From Lumnitzera littorea (Eukaryota; Streptophyta; Magnoliopsida; Myrtales; Combretaceae): a DNA stretch of 64,000 nucleotides. The DNA is taken from assembly GCA_024138015.1 (NCBI GenBank), contig JAMXBB010000001.1, positions 131,651,555 through 131,715,554 of the forward strand. Reading direction: 5' to 3'. The notes under the pieces were generated by a model. It was not told the origin of the DNA and did not search any database. It saw nothing but the letters and a program-made list of their open reading frames with translations. Position numbers and translations under genes: made by a program. Positions within the stretch are counted from its first letter, which is position 1; every line of letters starts with the position of its first letter. This document shows, one piece after another, positions 48,090 through 61,700 of this stretch.

Positions 48090-49218
48090 GATATCATTGT
48101 ATACACATACTTTGCAAATAGCAGATACACAAATATATGCAGTAACTAAATAGCAAGCATAGTCATCCATTCACCTGTGTTTTTTTTAATCGGAAGCTAT
48201 TTCTTGATGGTTAACCACCTTGCCTCCTATGGCTTCATTCCCTTTTTACATATTACTCATAATCTAGATTCTTAATTTTGCTCTACTAACCATTTAAGAT
48301 TATTATTTGTATTTGGTTAAAATCTATCAAATTTATTCTTCTTAAATAGATTACAAAGATTTAGTTTCTATTGCTTATGACTCTTAATTTGATCCTCATA
48401 TTTAATTTATGATTTATCAGATTAAGCTAGTGCTTCCTAATCTTACCAAAAAAAAAAAAAAAAAACTCTAATTGAATTTCAATGTAAATCCTAATATATT
48501 TGTTCTAGATTTAGCTTCTCAAGTCATCGTCTAACTTATTAGATTGGTAAATATTGTAAAGCCCCACTTCAGATTTCAAAGTAAACCCATTGGTTCCTAT
48601 TCATTCGTAAGGTCTTATATATATATATATATTTTGTTATTAATTTCTCTAAGGTTTAATTTAAGGGTCTTGATCTATTATCTACTATAACATGAATTCA
48701 AGCTTTAGTGTTGTGTCTTTATATCTCCATTTAATTCCTAGTTATATTGTTATTGCTCGATTTATTTTATCTTCACTGTTTACATAATGCAATAAGAGAG
48801 TTCTAGCTAGAATGAGTTATGAAGGAAGGGGAAGGGTTTATTTATAATGGTGATGGATCAGTGCCTCTCAAGATTGTTTTATGTGATGCTGCTCTAACAT
48901 GTTAAATTAATCATTCTCTTGTTTTCTTTGAAATCTTGAGATGTTAAAGTTAGAATAATAGAATGAAACGGGATATAAAAATCAAGAATTAAAGAGAGAT
49001 GAAAATGACAATTCCTTTACAACTCGTTTAGTTCACTAAATGGAATAAATGGGGAATGGGATTCATTGGAAATAAAATAAAGGAGAATGTGTATTACATT
49101 ATTTAGTTGGAAAAAGAGAGCAAAAAGAATGAACTCATAATGGAAAGTAATATGACATATTTATCCCTATCTTCTTCCTTTTTTCTTTCTCTTTCGACTT
49201 TCTCTCTTTCTATTTTAG
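48090..49218. other. AT-rich spacer, no gene seen
   Basis: No coding or RNA gene is supported. Homopolymer A near 48447 and (AT)n near 48619 are present. From about 49020 the words CTCGTTTAGTTCACTAAATG resemble the end of a hAT-type MITE, but no matching end was secured. Confidence 0.45.
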
Positions 49219-49372
49219 CTAAGGGCATAATTGGGTTCAAGTCCCTTACCCAAAAATAATTGGGTTCAAGTCGAATCAATATAATGTTAGGCTCAAGCTC
49301 TAGCTCAACTGGAGCTCAACTGAGCTTTAAATTTTAAACTTAAGCACGACTAAAAGATATATATGGAAAGGC
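49219..49372. mobile_element. hAT-type MITE copy 2, left part
   Basis: The left end CTAAGGGCATAATTGGGTTC and the body (TTAGGCTCAAGCTC.AGCTCAACT, TTTAAATTTTAAACTTAAGC) align with 18409-18560 of copy 1. A short internal duplication, ATAATTGGGTTCAAGTC, occurs at 49227 and 49256. The element is interrupted after about 49372 and resumes near 51960. Confidence 0.65.
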
Positions 49373-51959
49373 TTTGCAATTCATCTCTAAACTTTCATCA
49401 ATTATACCTAGATTTAATTGTACAAGCAATCTCTCGATTTTCTTATACAATATCAAATATTAGATTAATATCCTAAGAAATATCAATCTAAAACAATAAA
49501 GAACGCATAATTGAATCAAAGAAAATAAAAATTTTCCTTACATCTAATAAACTCAACGTCATATAGCAATTCTAAGTTTCACAAAACTTAGATAGAATAA
49601 AATTACACGTAAATCAGGACAAAAGAAAAATCTTGAATCAAATATAATGAAAACATATAAATAAAAGTTATGAAAAATAAAGAATATCTTGAATCTTGAA
49701 TTTTAGAGTATGTTTCTCTCTTATGCATTTTTACCCTTAGAGTCTCTCTAAAAGTCATATGAAAAAGTATGTCAAAAATCTCTAAAGAACCCTTTTATAA
49801 GGTGTGTGCTTTTTCCACTTCGCTACAAGTGACACAATCGTGTCACTAATTGTGTCCCCAAAGATTCACCAAATCTTTTATGAATTTTCAACAAATCTTG
49901 CCAAATCTACTACCGATAGGACTTGGGACATAATCATCTCTCTTAAGTCATGTCAATTTCTATGCACTACTCTATTTAACTAAAAAATCCTCTCTACAAG
50001 CGACACAATCATATTCGTTGAGTTTTCTCTTAATATATTTTAATGTTAACAAAAAAATGTAAATGAACTTAACAAGCTTTTTAAGTATGCAAGATGTTCT
50101 AAAGAAAAGAAGGGTTAAGAAAAAAAGAAGCTTAAGTTTGTCAGAATGTATGTTAAAATGTGTGTTAGAATGTATATTAGCAAACGATCAGAACATCACA
50201 ATTTGCGTTCAGTACTGTGATCAATTGCTATTTCTAAGTCCTTTTCTAACTAACTTGAACAAATTAAGTTGGATAAAATGTGCAAGAAGGCCTAACTCTA
50301 CTTTATTGGGTATATTAAGAGAATATACTCGATTTTATTCCACTAAGATGATAAGTCCATGGGGATTTAAGTTTTTGCTCAAGAATTAGATTGGTGAATT
50401 TAAGTGATTAAGGTTTGAGCAATATATTTTTTAAGAAGAAGATTTTTTTATAGTCTTGATAAGTTTGATCAAGATTTAAATTTAGTGAGGTTATTAACTG
50501 AAAAAAGATTTTAATATATCAAGTTCAATTTTGCAGATTTCTGTACAAGGAGTTATTGGACAAAGTTATGTTTGAAAAATTAGATACAGCAGATTTTCTA
50601 AATAGGGTTATAGCTTAGTTTGTTGAAAACAAATTTTTGAATTTAAAGATATTTTGCTTAAGATAAGACTAAATATTTTTGGATAAATCTAACCTGATCT
50701 TTTATGAGAATTTTATGACAAAATTCAAACAGAATTATTGATATGGAAAACTCGTTCACAGTAGAAAGACAAGAAACACTAAATAATTTCTTGAGGATTA
50801 AGATATGTGAAGATTTGGTTATATCCCTTCATCCTTATCTTTATTATTTAAATTGTGTTTTTTCAATTTCCATAAAATCAATAGAGGATTGAAACAAATC
50901 ATCTTGTGCAACAATTGTCAAGTGACTCAAAATTGACAAAGAAACAAAATCAGGATTAGGTTGGTTCGAATTTTTAAATTTCAAATATTTGGTTCCTATT
51001 TTCATAGGATATTTTTTTTCTAACAACAATTTGCTTCAAGGAATATCAAGATATAGTTGTTTCCTGTTATAAAGAAGGTTGATCCAAGATAAATAAAAGC
51101 TGCACCCGATTTACAAAGAATATAGAAAAAGATAAGAATCGAAAAAAATCTCTCATGAACTCTAGGGAATACTGTCGGAATCTAAGCGAAATTGGTTCTT
51201 TTTTTTCTTTTTCATTGTTATTGCTTTTGAGCAAAAGTTGTAAATGGATATTTGTTTGTATTATCTTACTTTCCTTGTAAAAGTTATTGATATTCTAATT
51301 TGAGTGTGAGAGGAATTGGCAGTTCTTTGAGTCTTGTGTATAGCTTAAGAAGAAGATACTGAGATAGGACAGAGAATTGACCGGATAACCTTATAATTTC
51401 TTATTGATTTTTGTTTATTAAAAAAATTAGATTAGTGGAACGACACCAGTGAGGAGGACTGAGTCTTCAGCAGTAAAGCTGGAAGAGAGCAATAAGTAAA
51501 AGGTCAAAACTCTATAAAATCGATTGCCAATCTTCTTACTTCCTATCTTATTTACTTTGTAATCTTTACTATTAGTATTTGCGTGTTAAGTTAACAATCA
51601 ATCTTCAACTACTTATTATGCCATTTAAGATATTAAGAGGGATTTTGTTTCTAAGTTGTAATTTTTTTTTTTTTTTTTGCAAAAGATATCAATTCACACT
51701 CTTGATATCTTACTAAAACCAATAATATCACTACCCATGTAACTTCCAAACTTTATAACTTCTAAACTTTATAAGCTCATCATTTTAACTCTGAATTAAG
51801 TGAAATTTATTTCTTTTTTTTTTATTTTCTTCCAACAAATGTTTCAAAACCTAGAAATTACTCAATTAGGTATTACTTTCTTAAAATAAACACAAATTTC
51901 AAAGAAAAATCACTATATGAAATATAGTTAATTGAGAGTTTATCATGTAGTATTTCAAA
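49373..51959. mobile_element. insertion splitting MITE copy 2, includes a probable LTR
   Basis: About 2.6 kb separate the two halves of the MITE. Within it, 50043-51699 begins TGTTAACAAAAAAATG and ends TATCAATTCA and has the look of a long copia (SIRE/Maximus-style) LTR on the plus strand. The 5' portion 49373-50042 is of different character and may be a second element, with an antisense TATA-like CTTTTATAAGG near 49790. No gag or pol motif was seen, so any LTR here is probably solo. The frame at 50063-50389 is within the LTR-like part and is not a gene on present evidence. Confidence 0.4.
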
Positions 51960-52041
51960 ATTTGATTTCAGCTTAATCTCAACTCTAATCCAAATAAAAC
52001 TCAAATAGTTTGCAAATTGGCTTGATTAACTTACACCCTTA
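51960..52041. mobile_element. hAT-type MITE copy 2, right part
   Basis: Blocks AATCTCAACTCTAATCC, AAAACTCAAATAGTTTG and GGCTTGATTAACTTACACCCTTAG-like end sequence align with 18776-18863 of copy 1. The end pairs with the left end of this copy (CTAAGGG...CCCTTAG). Confidence 0.65.
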
Positions 52042-52059
52042 GTTTCAACTCTCTTTATC

Positions 52060-52290
52060 TCTCTTTGTTTCAACTCGGATCTCAACACACACACTCTCTC
52101 TCTCCTCTTCCACACCTCGACCCTCCCCCCCCCCACCTCCTCTTCCCTTTTAATATCATAACTCCTCTCTCTATGTCGACTCTTTCTCTAACTTCCTCTC
52201 ATCTCTCTCTCTCTCTCTCTCATCTTGACCCCTCTTCTCTTGATCTCAACTCTCTTTCAACTTCCTCTTAGATAACTCTCTCTCTCTCTC
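52060..52290 (+). repeat. CT-rich low-complexity tract
   Basis: A long pyrimidine-biased tract with (CT)n and C-runs. It encodes a serine/leucine/proline-rich open frame (52065-52271) only by composition. It stands directly before the GT-rich repeats, giving a sharp change of strand bias. Confidence 0.8.
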
Positions 52291-52295
52291 TTTCA

Positions 52296-52730
52296 GTAGT
52301 GATGCATGGTAGTGGCGTACGGGGGTAGTTTGCTGTATGTGGTGGTGATTGTACAGTGCATGTTGGGTAGTGGTCCATGGTAGTATGTAGTATTGGTAGC
52401 AGTGCATGTTAGTGGTTAGGGGATAAGGAGGCAGTGATTGTGCGGTGCATGTTGGATGGTGGTCTACAGTAATGTGATATTGGTGGCAGTGGATGTTGTT
52501 GGTTAGGGGATGAGGAGGTAGTGATTGTGTAGTGCATGTTAGATGGTAATCTATAGTGGTGAGTGATATTGGTGGCGATGCATGTTGGTGTTTATATAGT
52601 TAGGGTGTGTAAGGTGATTTGCTGTGCTAGTAGGTGATTGTGCGATGCATTTTGGGTAATGGTCTATAGTGGTACATGATGGTGGTGGTGGTGCATGTTG
52701 GTGTTTGTATAGTGATATCTACTATTATGA
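52296..52730 (+). repeat. GT-rich minisatellite, about four units of 87-113 bp
   Basis: Units start with GTGATTGT at 52344, 52434, 52521 and 52634, and each contains GTGCATGTT-like and TGGTGGCAGTG-like words followed by a TTAGGGG-type or TTAGGGTG block. Copies differ by small indels. The repeats are purine/GT-biased and noncoding. Confidence 0.75.
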
Positions 52731-52739
52731 TGAACATGG

Positions 52740-53840
52740 AATTATGTAGATATAGAGAGCGAGAATGAATGGAAGAAAGGTTATTTTGAAAAAAAAAAAT
52801 TATAAGATCAAAATTGGGATTTTTAGGTTAATAGAAAGAATCGTGATTTCGAGGTTTCAAATCAAACTAAACAACATAATAAAGAATAAGGAGGAAATGG
52901 CTCAAGTTAACACACTATTATTATTTTCTTAATGCTAATACCAAGGCCATAAATTACTTCCAATATTAGATATATGCTTGGAAAATTTTTAAATTTAAAC
53001 ATATATTGTAATTAATATTATTATAGCTTTTTATAATGCTAATTGCATTGGTTATTTATAAGTTATAAATGTTCTCAACTTACATGACCTAATCCACTTT
53101 GTACAGTTACTTACTCAAATTTTGACATTAATCAATTCTTTCTTGAGTAACACAAATATTCAAGTAAGAGATTGAACTATAGCATACATTTCGTGGAACC
53201 TATGCAAGTAGTTATAAAGAAAGCAACAGTAATAATGATTACAATACGTATTTATTTCTAAAAATTTTCTACACAATTTTGACATTTAGAAATATCATAT
53301 TCCACCAGTCGAATATTACAAGAAGTTAGGTTTTCATCTCTCTAATTCTTAAACTTAATATTATGCTTCATTCCAATCACCTACTTCATTTTTTAATAAT
53401 TAAAAACAAAAAGGTACAATACCACATATAAAGATTCTAATATTTATTACAACACCCATGCTATAAAAGGAGATGTAAATTTAACAATGTATAAAAATAT
53501 TAGCTTAGAAACACTGTGAAAGGAGGGAGCAAAAATATTCACAAACTCTTCTCATAAAGGCCGTCAACGGCCGTGTATTTGTATGAACTGTTGAAGAATT
53601 ATGAATGAGTGTCCACCTTAAAAGCATGAATTCTCAAAATGTTTTATTTTAACATTTTTTGAAAAAAAAAAAAAAAATTTAGGCATGTTTGGCCAGGTAA
53701 ATTAACACTGCTACGCTGCATTGTCACTCAAGACTACACCATGGCAGCTACTCGCATGCATAACAGGATTCATGTGATGCGTGTTTCCTATTTAATTATT
53801 TAAAAAAAAAAAAGAAAGAAAGTAAAAAACCACTATAGGA
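52740..53840. other. AT-rich spacer, no gene seen
   Basis: No gene is supported. A-tracts lie at about 52787 and 53660, and another near 53800. Confidence 0.5.
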
Positions 53841-54082
53841 CCGACTTGCCGAGGCCCCAGCCGAGCGAGATCCAAGTCACGGACACAGCGGTGCAATTCA
53901 GTGCCGCGGTTGAATCGAATGCGGACAACACCCAAAACAAAGAAAATAAAAGAAATTCCCGACTAGATTTAATGGATTTGTGGCCACATCTAAAGTGCTC
54001 TATATTTGTAAGATTTAATTTTCATATCCTGCTTACTTCATTTGAGCTGGGTTATTCAAATCCTAAAAAGTTAAAACAATGA
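53840..54082 (+). other. unrecognised GC-rich open frame, possible gene fragment
   Basis: The first 110 bp (about 53838-53945) are markedly GC-richer than the surroundings and contain several CpG. The plus-strand frame from 53846 gives 78 residues, beginning MPRPQPSEIQVTDTAVQF and then becoming AT-driven. Translation before the ATG is also open (TDLPRPQP). I do not recognise the protein. It could be an exon of a small or broken gene, or captured gene DNA in a transposon. No partner exon or promoter could be assigned. Confidence 0.25.
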
Positions 54083-55767
54083 TAACTTTCTTAACTAGAC
54101 TCTACAATCAAGATTGGTAATTTTGATTTAATCAAAACTCATCGTAGACAAAAAACTTGCGGTATTTACTTTGAGTTGATACTATTGCCATGTTCTTGAA
54201 CAGTATTCTCAGTGGTTAAAGCGACATCATTATAATATTATCTCTAATGAATTAAGATATGCTAAACTATTGACATCAGAATTTAGACCCATTGCAAACT
54301 AAAATGAGCAAACTTAAATCACATCTATTGATCATCAATATGACTAGGCAGATCTAATTAAAGCTTAAGAACTTATAAACATTCAGTTAGACCTTATCGT
54401 GTAACACATTTCGACACTTCAAATATCAGATGCAAAACTCTAAAATCTTTGTACTCAAAAATTGAAGATGGTTCAAATAAAGAGCAGGTCAAAACTTGAT
54501 CAAGAGCAGTGAAATTAGTGTTCTACAGCTCATTCATCTATTACTAGCATCTTTCCACCATTAACACTACATAGTTATTCCTCACAGAGACGAAGTCATC
54601 CCATCAAAACATTATCTATTCGTTACTCTTCTAAGGTTATACACAACATGTGTAAAAGCATCAACCAAAACCTCATGTCCACAATTATTATTACATGTAG
54701 TTACATGTATATACGGTGCTTATAATATGAACATAATGTATATAATTTTTATAAAAATAGTGCTTGCAATTAAAGTCCTATCATGCCTCAATTAAATATT
54801 ATCTTTATTAGTAGTGTTGTTATAGATTAGGATAACTTCGGAAACAAAAATATACTTCGACGCAATAATTTCAGTACAATCAACCCGCAAATGAATATAA
54901 TTCTTAAACAACCTTCTTTTGTCGTCACATCGGCTTAAGAATGAGATTGTTAGTTTAAATAATACATTCCCTCTAATTCTGTACATTAAATATTATAAAC
55001 TAAATTTATGGAAGATCAATTTGTTAATCACAAATAGTAGCACGAATTTGCCTCCGACATCACCATTATGCTTGACAATTTTTTATTTAAAAAAAAGTGT
55101 GAAAATGAAAAAGAACTATGATTTTCACTTCCTAATTGGGAATATAGGAGGGTAACTGAAGCAAATAGAGAAAAGTGTTTCAATTTTGCTCTTTGTTTGG
55201 TTTGTATTACAAAAAGGAAATAAAGAGAAATGAAGTCAGCGTTTGATAAAATTATCCCCATTTTATTTCAATAAATATTGTTATAATGGGTAATTTTGTA
55301 AGGATCGTTTTATTTCCATTTCCTTCACCTATTTCTCTCTAAATTCGGAGGAGAAAAAGATAGACTTCAGAGTAGAAATTTATTGCTTGTTTCCACTCAG
55401 TCACGTCCTTTACCAAACACAACATTTCCTTTCATTTCCACCAATCTACATCAATCGATCATAGCATACATCTCAAACATGTTGCTCCTACCAACAGGTT
55501 TGGAACCAAAGAGAAATTGCATCCATCAATGCAACTGGTGAAAAGGAAGGGAAAAATGTTACAAGTTTGGGACGTGCAAGAATTTGAAGTTATACTGATG
55601 GCACCAATCTACATGGCAGCAAATGCACCGAATTTAAACTAGCAGCAGTAGGAAGGCAGTTAGTTGCAAATGTATAGGTGCCTGTATATGTAGCTTGCAT
55701 AATCCAGGTGATTAAAATTTTCGGCACTCGTTTATCTGGATTGCGACTGCATAGTGGATTTGACATT
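54083..55767. other. intergenic, including the 3' flank of the WD40 gene
   Basis: No gene is supported. The 3' untranslated region of the WD40 gene should lie just left of 55768; an AATAAA-type minus-strand signal may be at about 55378. Words like TTGTTTGGTTTG near 55190 and TACCAAACACAACA near 55412 hint at a hAT-type MITE, without resolved ends. Confidence 0.4.
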
Positions 55768-58700
55768 TCAACTCTTTGGAGGATAGAGTTCCCACAGTGC
55801 AACTGTCCTATCCTCAGAGGTCGAAGCCATCAACTTACAATCGTCTGAGAAGACAACGGAGTTACACTGCAACGATGAGATAATCCATTTCTTAAGTACG
55901 ATTACATGTTATATTATATAGAATTAGAGATGATAGGGAGATAAGGATAAAAGTTCTGTAATTTTTGCATAATAATTATTGCTTACCGTGGCATGGTGAT
56001 ACTTTAATATAGCCAAGGGACTTCCTTTACGAAAATTGTATACCCTTATCCTGTCATTAAGAAAAGGACAGCGTGATAAAGGTCATGTTTGGTCTCTTAG
56101 ACCAAGAGAAACCAAAATTGCCACACCTATTAACAAGCTTAAGAAGATTAGAGGAAAATCAAACACAAGAGGCAGAGGAGGAGAAATGGTTGATAAATGT
56201 AAAAGGTAGTTTACAAATAGGAGTTACAAGTCTCTTCAGCAGATACCACACCATGGCTTTTATGTTTGATGCAGAAGATTTTTATACATAGCTATTAGGG
56301 TGGACATAATTTATATAAAGGGAAATGTTTGGTTATCTATGCACAGATCAAGGTGCTATCACTAGATAATCCCACTATATGACAAATGTATTAGAAAATA
56401 AAGTTTGAGCGGCCAGATTATCAATATTTGGATATTCTTGAACACGGACATTAGCAACATAACAATTAGGCAATACACCACAACCCTATAGAAGCTGGAA
56501 TAAATTTCAAAGTACTTAATAGCAACAAAAATGTCTAAAACCATTCAGCTGATAATGAACTGAACACCCTAAACTCTTACTCACAGATAGCTCACCAGCA
56601 GGCTACTTGCTTTGAAATTCTCAAACTCTGTCTTTCTTCTTACACTTGCAGATGGCTCCAAAGATAGCCCTAGAAATCTAACCCAGATCTGATGCAATTT
56701 TTTTGGCCTTAACCACTAGACCAGTCCAAGAACTCATCCAAGTTGCTTGGACTTTTCTGTTCAGAAAACAGACCAGACAGCACCAATATAATGAATGAAA
56801 ATATAAACTGCAAAGCTCTTATTTAATTCAATGTCGCTTTCCTCCCAGTCATATCCAGGCGACAGATTATTAAAATTTCAACTTCCATGAAATTAAAGCA
56901 CACCCTGGATATTAATTTATAAGTGCAACCATGCGACTTGCTAAAAATTTAGGGTTAGCAATAACAGTGGTAAAAGGATTGATTCAAACTATAAATAGAA
57001 AAAAATATTTCTTGTAGGCAACCCGAGATTAGAAAAGAGAGAGAAAAAATTAATAGGCATGAGTCTCTAACCTGTGATCCCATCCAGCAGTTGCAGCAAC
57101 TCTGTCATCAGGTCTGATTGATGTACTGGATATACCCCCCCGTTCCAAATGGATCTCCTTCTTAACCACACAAGAGCCCTGCATCAATGATCAGACCACT
57201 GAATAAAGCAGAAGGCCATTCTGGAACAAGATAAGATCGGTATTCAATACCTTTGCTACATCTATATCATCGAAAAGAATATGAATAAAATAGATATTAC
57301 TTGAATTCTTTATCATTTTGGAAGGAGGCAAAAAAAAATGCTCTTCAAAATGTGCAGTAAAGAGCAAAATCAAAACCCAAAGCTATTCTCATGTTGCATT
57401 CACATTCTATTAATTGTTTGCATTGAAGACACATTTCATGACCAGCAAAAAGCATGTACTCAGAATAATCATTAATGTTGGGGGTCCAATAGGTACGGAC
57501 TTCTTCTTCCAATAAGGATATGCAGGACACCTACGAATTTTTAAGGATTATTTACCAGAGAATGGTCCAAACTATAGATGAAAACATTGTCATCTGCACC
57601 TCCAGATATACCCCCATCAAAAGAGCTGTTGATGCTTAAGCTTAGAACTGCAGTCAAGATAAATAATTGACTGAATTTTGTTATACATTACAAAAGTAGA
57701 TAAAGAGTGAGATATGACTCAGACCTGGCTCTGAATGAAATTTTACTGAAGTTACAGGGGACCCAGGATTGCGCAGGTCCCACCAAAGCATTGATCCATC
57801 CTCATATCTGACAAAGTAAAAAGCAATAGGTGTTAAGTTGAACTGATCTTAAAGGTGAGGACAATGAAAGAGCATACTCCAATTTATATCAAACAATCCT
57901 TCATGCCCTCAACGTGTTATGGCATTTATAACTTTAGGAAGACAGATGTGATTGAGTGGATTTACATGTCCTAAGAGGCAGATCCAGAAAGACAGGACTC
58001 AACGGTCATGGGTAAAACCCCTCTCCTGTCATGTTAATAGATTTAAATGGATGGTTCTGATCCATGTTATCAAATTTACCCACTGTTGTCACAGCTCTAA
58101 CTCTTGTATTGATTTTTTTTTTTTTGGGTAAATATTGTAGATAATTTAGGTAATATAATAAATGATTAATTTTTCCACCCTCAAATAATCTTTCTTGCAT
58201 AGTTGCATGTACATGGATCTGGATATCACCTCATTCTAGATTCATAGAATACACCGTTACTAAATGTACGTTGCCATCCGACTTTTGCTTGCTTGAGATT
58301 ACAGCTTGTGCTGCCTATAAATTCATACTCTGTTTACTATTCCCATTTTATGTAGACAACCTCTTGAATTTAAGCAGAAAACCATGAAAACCAACTATTT
58401 ATATAGGAATAAGAAAAAGGAGAAACTAAGGTCTTGTTTGAATTGTCCTTTTTTTTTATATGTATCTACTTTACATCTAATTTTTATCTATTTGAAATCT
58501 AGTAATTGGAAAACTGTTTTATTTGGATCTTATCTATTTCTATTTTATAATTATGATGAAAATAGTAATTGGACTATCAAAATTAGAAAATAAAAATTTA
58601 CATATTTTTAAGAGAAAAGATTTTAAAAAACATATTTTATACCTTAAAAATTATTATTTTAATTTGTATTTTTGTAAATATAAATAAAATAAAAGGTAGA

Positions 58701-61700
58701 TAAAAATTCAACTTTATTGAGTATTTAATTTTAGAAGAGGGGTATATATAGAATTATATTTCTATCTTTTTAACTTCTTATTTTTACCAAATATAAAATT
58801 TAAGTAGACACCAATAAGATGAAAAAAAAGATGAACTAAATGGAGCCCAACTAAAAACAGGGGGGGAAGGAGGAGAAAAAAAAAAAAAAGCAAAGTGGGA
58901 AACCCTGCACAATATTGTGTCCAAGACTTAATTTTTACATCAAGATGTGCAGGTCTATATAATGTCAATATTGTTAAAGTCACGTTTGACATACTATAGC
59001 CTACCCTCTACTTTTAAACTTAAGTCATTTTTTTTGTTGAAATACAGAAATACCTTTACTTAAAAAGAAGAAAAAAAAAACTATTGACACAAAAATATTG
59101 AGCAAAGAGTTCCATTTGTAATGTAAACTCAAAAGCTAATACCCAGCAGAAAGCAAATGGCTTCACCACAAGTTGAAAATAGTCTATTTGAAACATTGAC
59201 TAGAAAGGACAAATTAAATTTGCACTGTGGCCGGGAAACATCTTCTATGTTGAATTCAATAGAAATGATTGGCATCTACAACACTAAAATATGAAAATAA
59301 AGAAAAAGGAAAGCTCTACCCAGCCAAAATATTCAAGAAACCTTGAGACCCAGGTGATATGAAAGCTTGAATTGCCATGCACATACCTGTCAGGACAGGA
59401 AACATTATCTTACATCTCCATCTACAAGGAACAACAGAAAGAATCCCAAGAAGTGCCAACGCATTACAAAAAGCACAAGAGATGCACAATTCTTGCATCA
59501 ATTAAAGACATAATTTCAAAGGAACATATTTATAAGTAAGAAAGAGAAAAATTGCATATTCATGGTAAGACACAAAGCAATTTGTATGATGAAACTTCTT
59601 AGCCAAAACTAGCAATGAGTGCTCTATCCCATGAACTTAGCAGGAATGTTTCACTGGAGGAGACAAAGACAAGCACTTCATGCATACAACTTCTTGGTTT
59701 TCATTCACTATATTTGCTATTGTGTCATGACTGAAATAATAATAAGGTATAGCCATTAAAGATTTTACTATGTCCTCAAAAACAGCCATGTTGTTGAATT
59801 ATAAAGTCACAGTACCTCTTTCCTTGGTAGATGCCCCCAGTGAGCCATTGACATTGTCTTGGGGTAATTTCATGGTCTTTTCAGTATTTCTCAAATCCCA
59901 TATTTCAACCTATCATTCCAGCCACATGATAAATAAGCATAGAGCAGCATGAGCCACAGACATAGCAGACACAACCAAAAAACAATTACCTCGGAGGGCT
60001 GTTCCCCTGCTATAGCTATATACTTAGCTCCATTATCATGTACATTCACTAATAACAACAAAAATATGGGTTACCCCATGTGGAGCTTTATTAGGGAAGG
60101 TGGTGCTCAGTTAATATAATGACAAGGATGTAAAATTATGGGAGTAAAGGAAACATTTGATGGCAAGGACTATCAAGTTTTCAACCAAGCTCCTATTTTG
60201 AACACAATCACACTATCATGCAATAATGTAACTAGCATATTTATTTGAAAATGCTGATGCATGCCCTAGGAACATTTGTTGATAGTCAAAAAGGAAACAT
60301 TTTCACCTTTCCATTTACATGCTTTTTTTTTTTAAATTTGCAATCAGCCATGGAAAGATGAAAAGTTTTTTCTTCCACCTCTTAACTAGTGGCCCAGAGA
60401 ACTCTAATAGGACCTTTATTATATTATCTGGTTTTATAATAAATAAGGTATGAGGCCAGACATCATGCATACTGCAACATTGCACACTTATGAAGAGTCA
60501 GAGAAGTTAACTAGCATGGATGCTCCAGGAACTTGGCTTGTTCATTTCACTGGACCTTGAAAATTTTTTATTGAAAGAGACATAGGACAATGACCCTGGT
60601 GAATCACAACATTTTATGCTAATTGAGCAGACAGAGACAAAGAGACATATAACATCAAGAAAAAAAAATATATGTTTGATTTGAAAATCAGTCTCTTCAC
60701 TTCTTCCTTCTATAAAACAAACCTCTGGAACTGCTGGAACTATCAGTGAGGTCTCCTTGAGTTAGCCTTATGCTGTCAACGGATGGTCTATCTTCTTCCA
60801 CTTGGGTGTTGGTACTGGAGTTTTCAGCTTGAATCTCATGAATGACAGAGCTTTTCACCAATGAAAATTTGCAGAAATGATAAGAATTTGTCTTGATTGT
60901 GAATACAGGATCTCTGTCAAGAAAAAGATCTCCATCAACATCTTTAGAAAATACTTTAAAGAAAAGCTTGTGTTATTGCTGAATACAAATTTGTTAACAG
61001 AAGTCAAAGGCACTCTCAGGATAAGATTCTGTCGGCTAAAATTACTAGATAATTCAGTTATCATGATGATGCTAATTCCAGGTTCCAATCTTTCACCATG
61101 AACTTAAGCAATAGGAATTGGGGATATGAAGTACTTCAACAACAGTAGGAATAATTTGCCTAAACGAATTTTGCTCCTCAAATGCTTGGAATCAATGGAG
61201 CCATCAATTTTCTGATTCACAAAACTCTTGAAAGGATCAGCAAGCTAACACATCGAATTTTACAGCTCCCAGAAAAGCACCTTATAGAGCCTTCAATTAA
61301 GGATTTGCTAGGTATTTGACAGCATAAAGTACTTTTTAGTGCCTCATACTTCAGAATGAACAAATTTTGCTCAGAATTTCATGCCATTGCCTTTACAAGC
61401 TGAAAAATTGTCAACCCAATCTCTTTCTCAAAGGAGGAGGATGAGTTTCCACAGAACCACTGATAACTTGAAACAGTCACTTATAATATTTCTCAAGGGA
61501 AATCATCATATGAGATTGCATTGTCCTGATAATCTCACTATTTTAGATACAAATGGACATTCAACCATTGAAGTTGGTTTTCCTTTCAAACGAAAAGAGG
61601 AACCGCCATAATAGGACAGGCGAACTCATTGGTGGAAATGTGAAAACCCCAAAACACTGAAATTAGGTTGAAGCAGGCTTACACCTCATGAATAACACCA

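Noticed and set aside
52065..52271. Proline/serine-rich protein gene
   Set aside because: The frame is the translation of a CT-rich simple-sequence tract with no flanking gene structure.
55175..55430. hAT-type MITE with TTGTTTGG/CCAAACA ends
   Set aside because: The two ends match over too few bases and no target duplication was found.
55590..55802. 70-residue minus-strand frame at the end of the WD40 gene
   Set aside because: It overlaps the last exon in a different phase and extends into the 3' untranslated region; the WD40 frame is the supported one.
56083..56335. MITE in the intron 56051-57071
   Set aside because: The two ATGTTTGGT words are direct, not inverted, and no other paired end exists.
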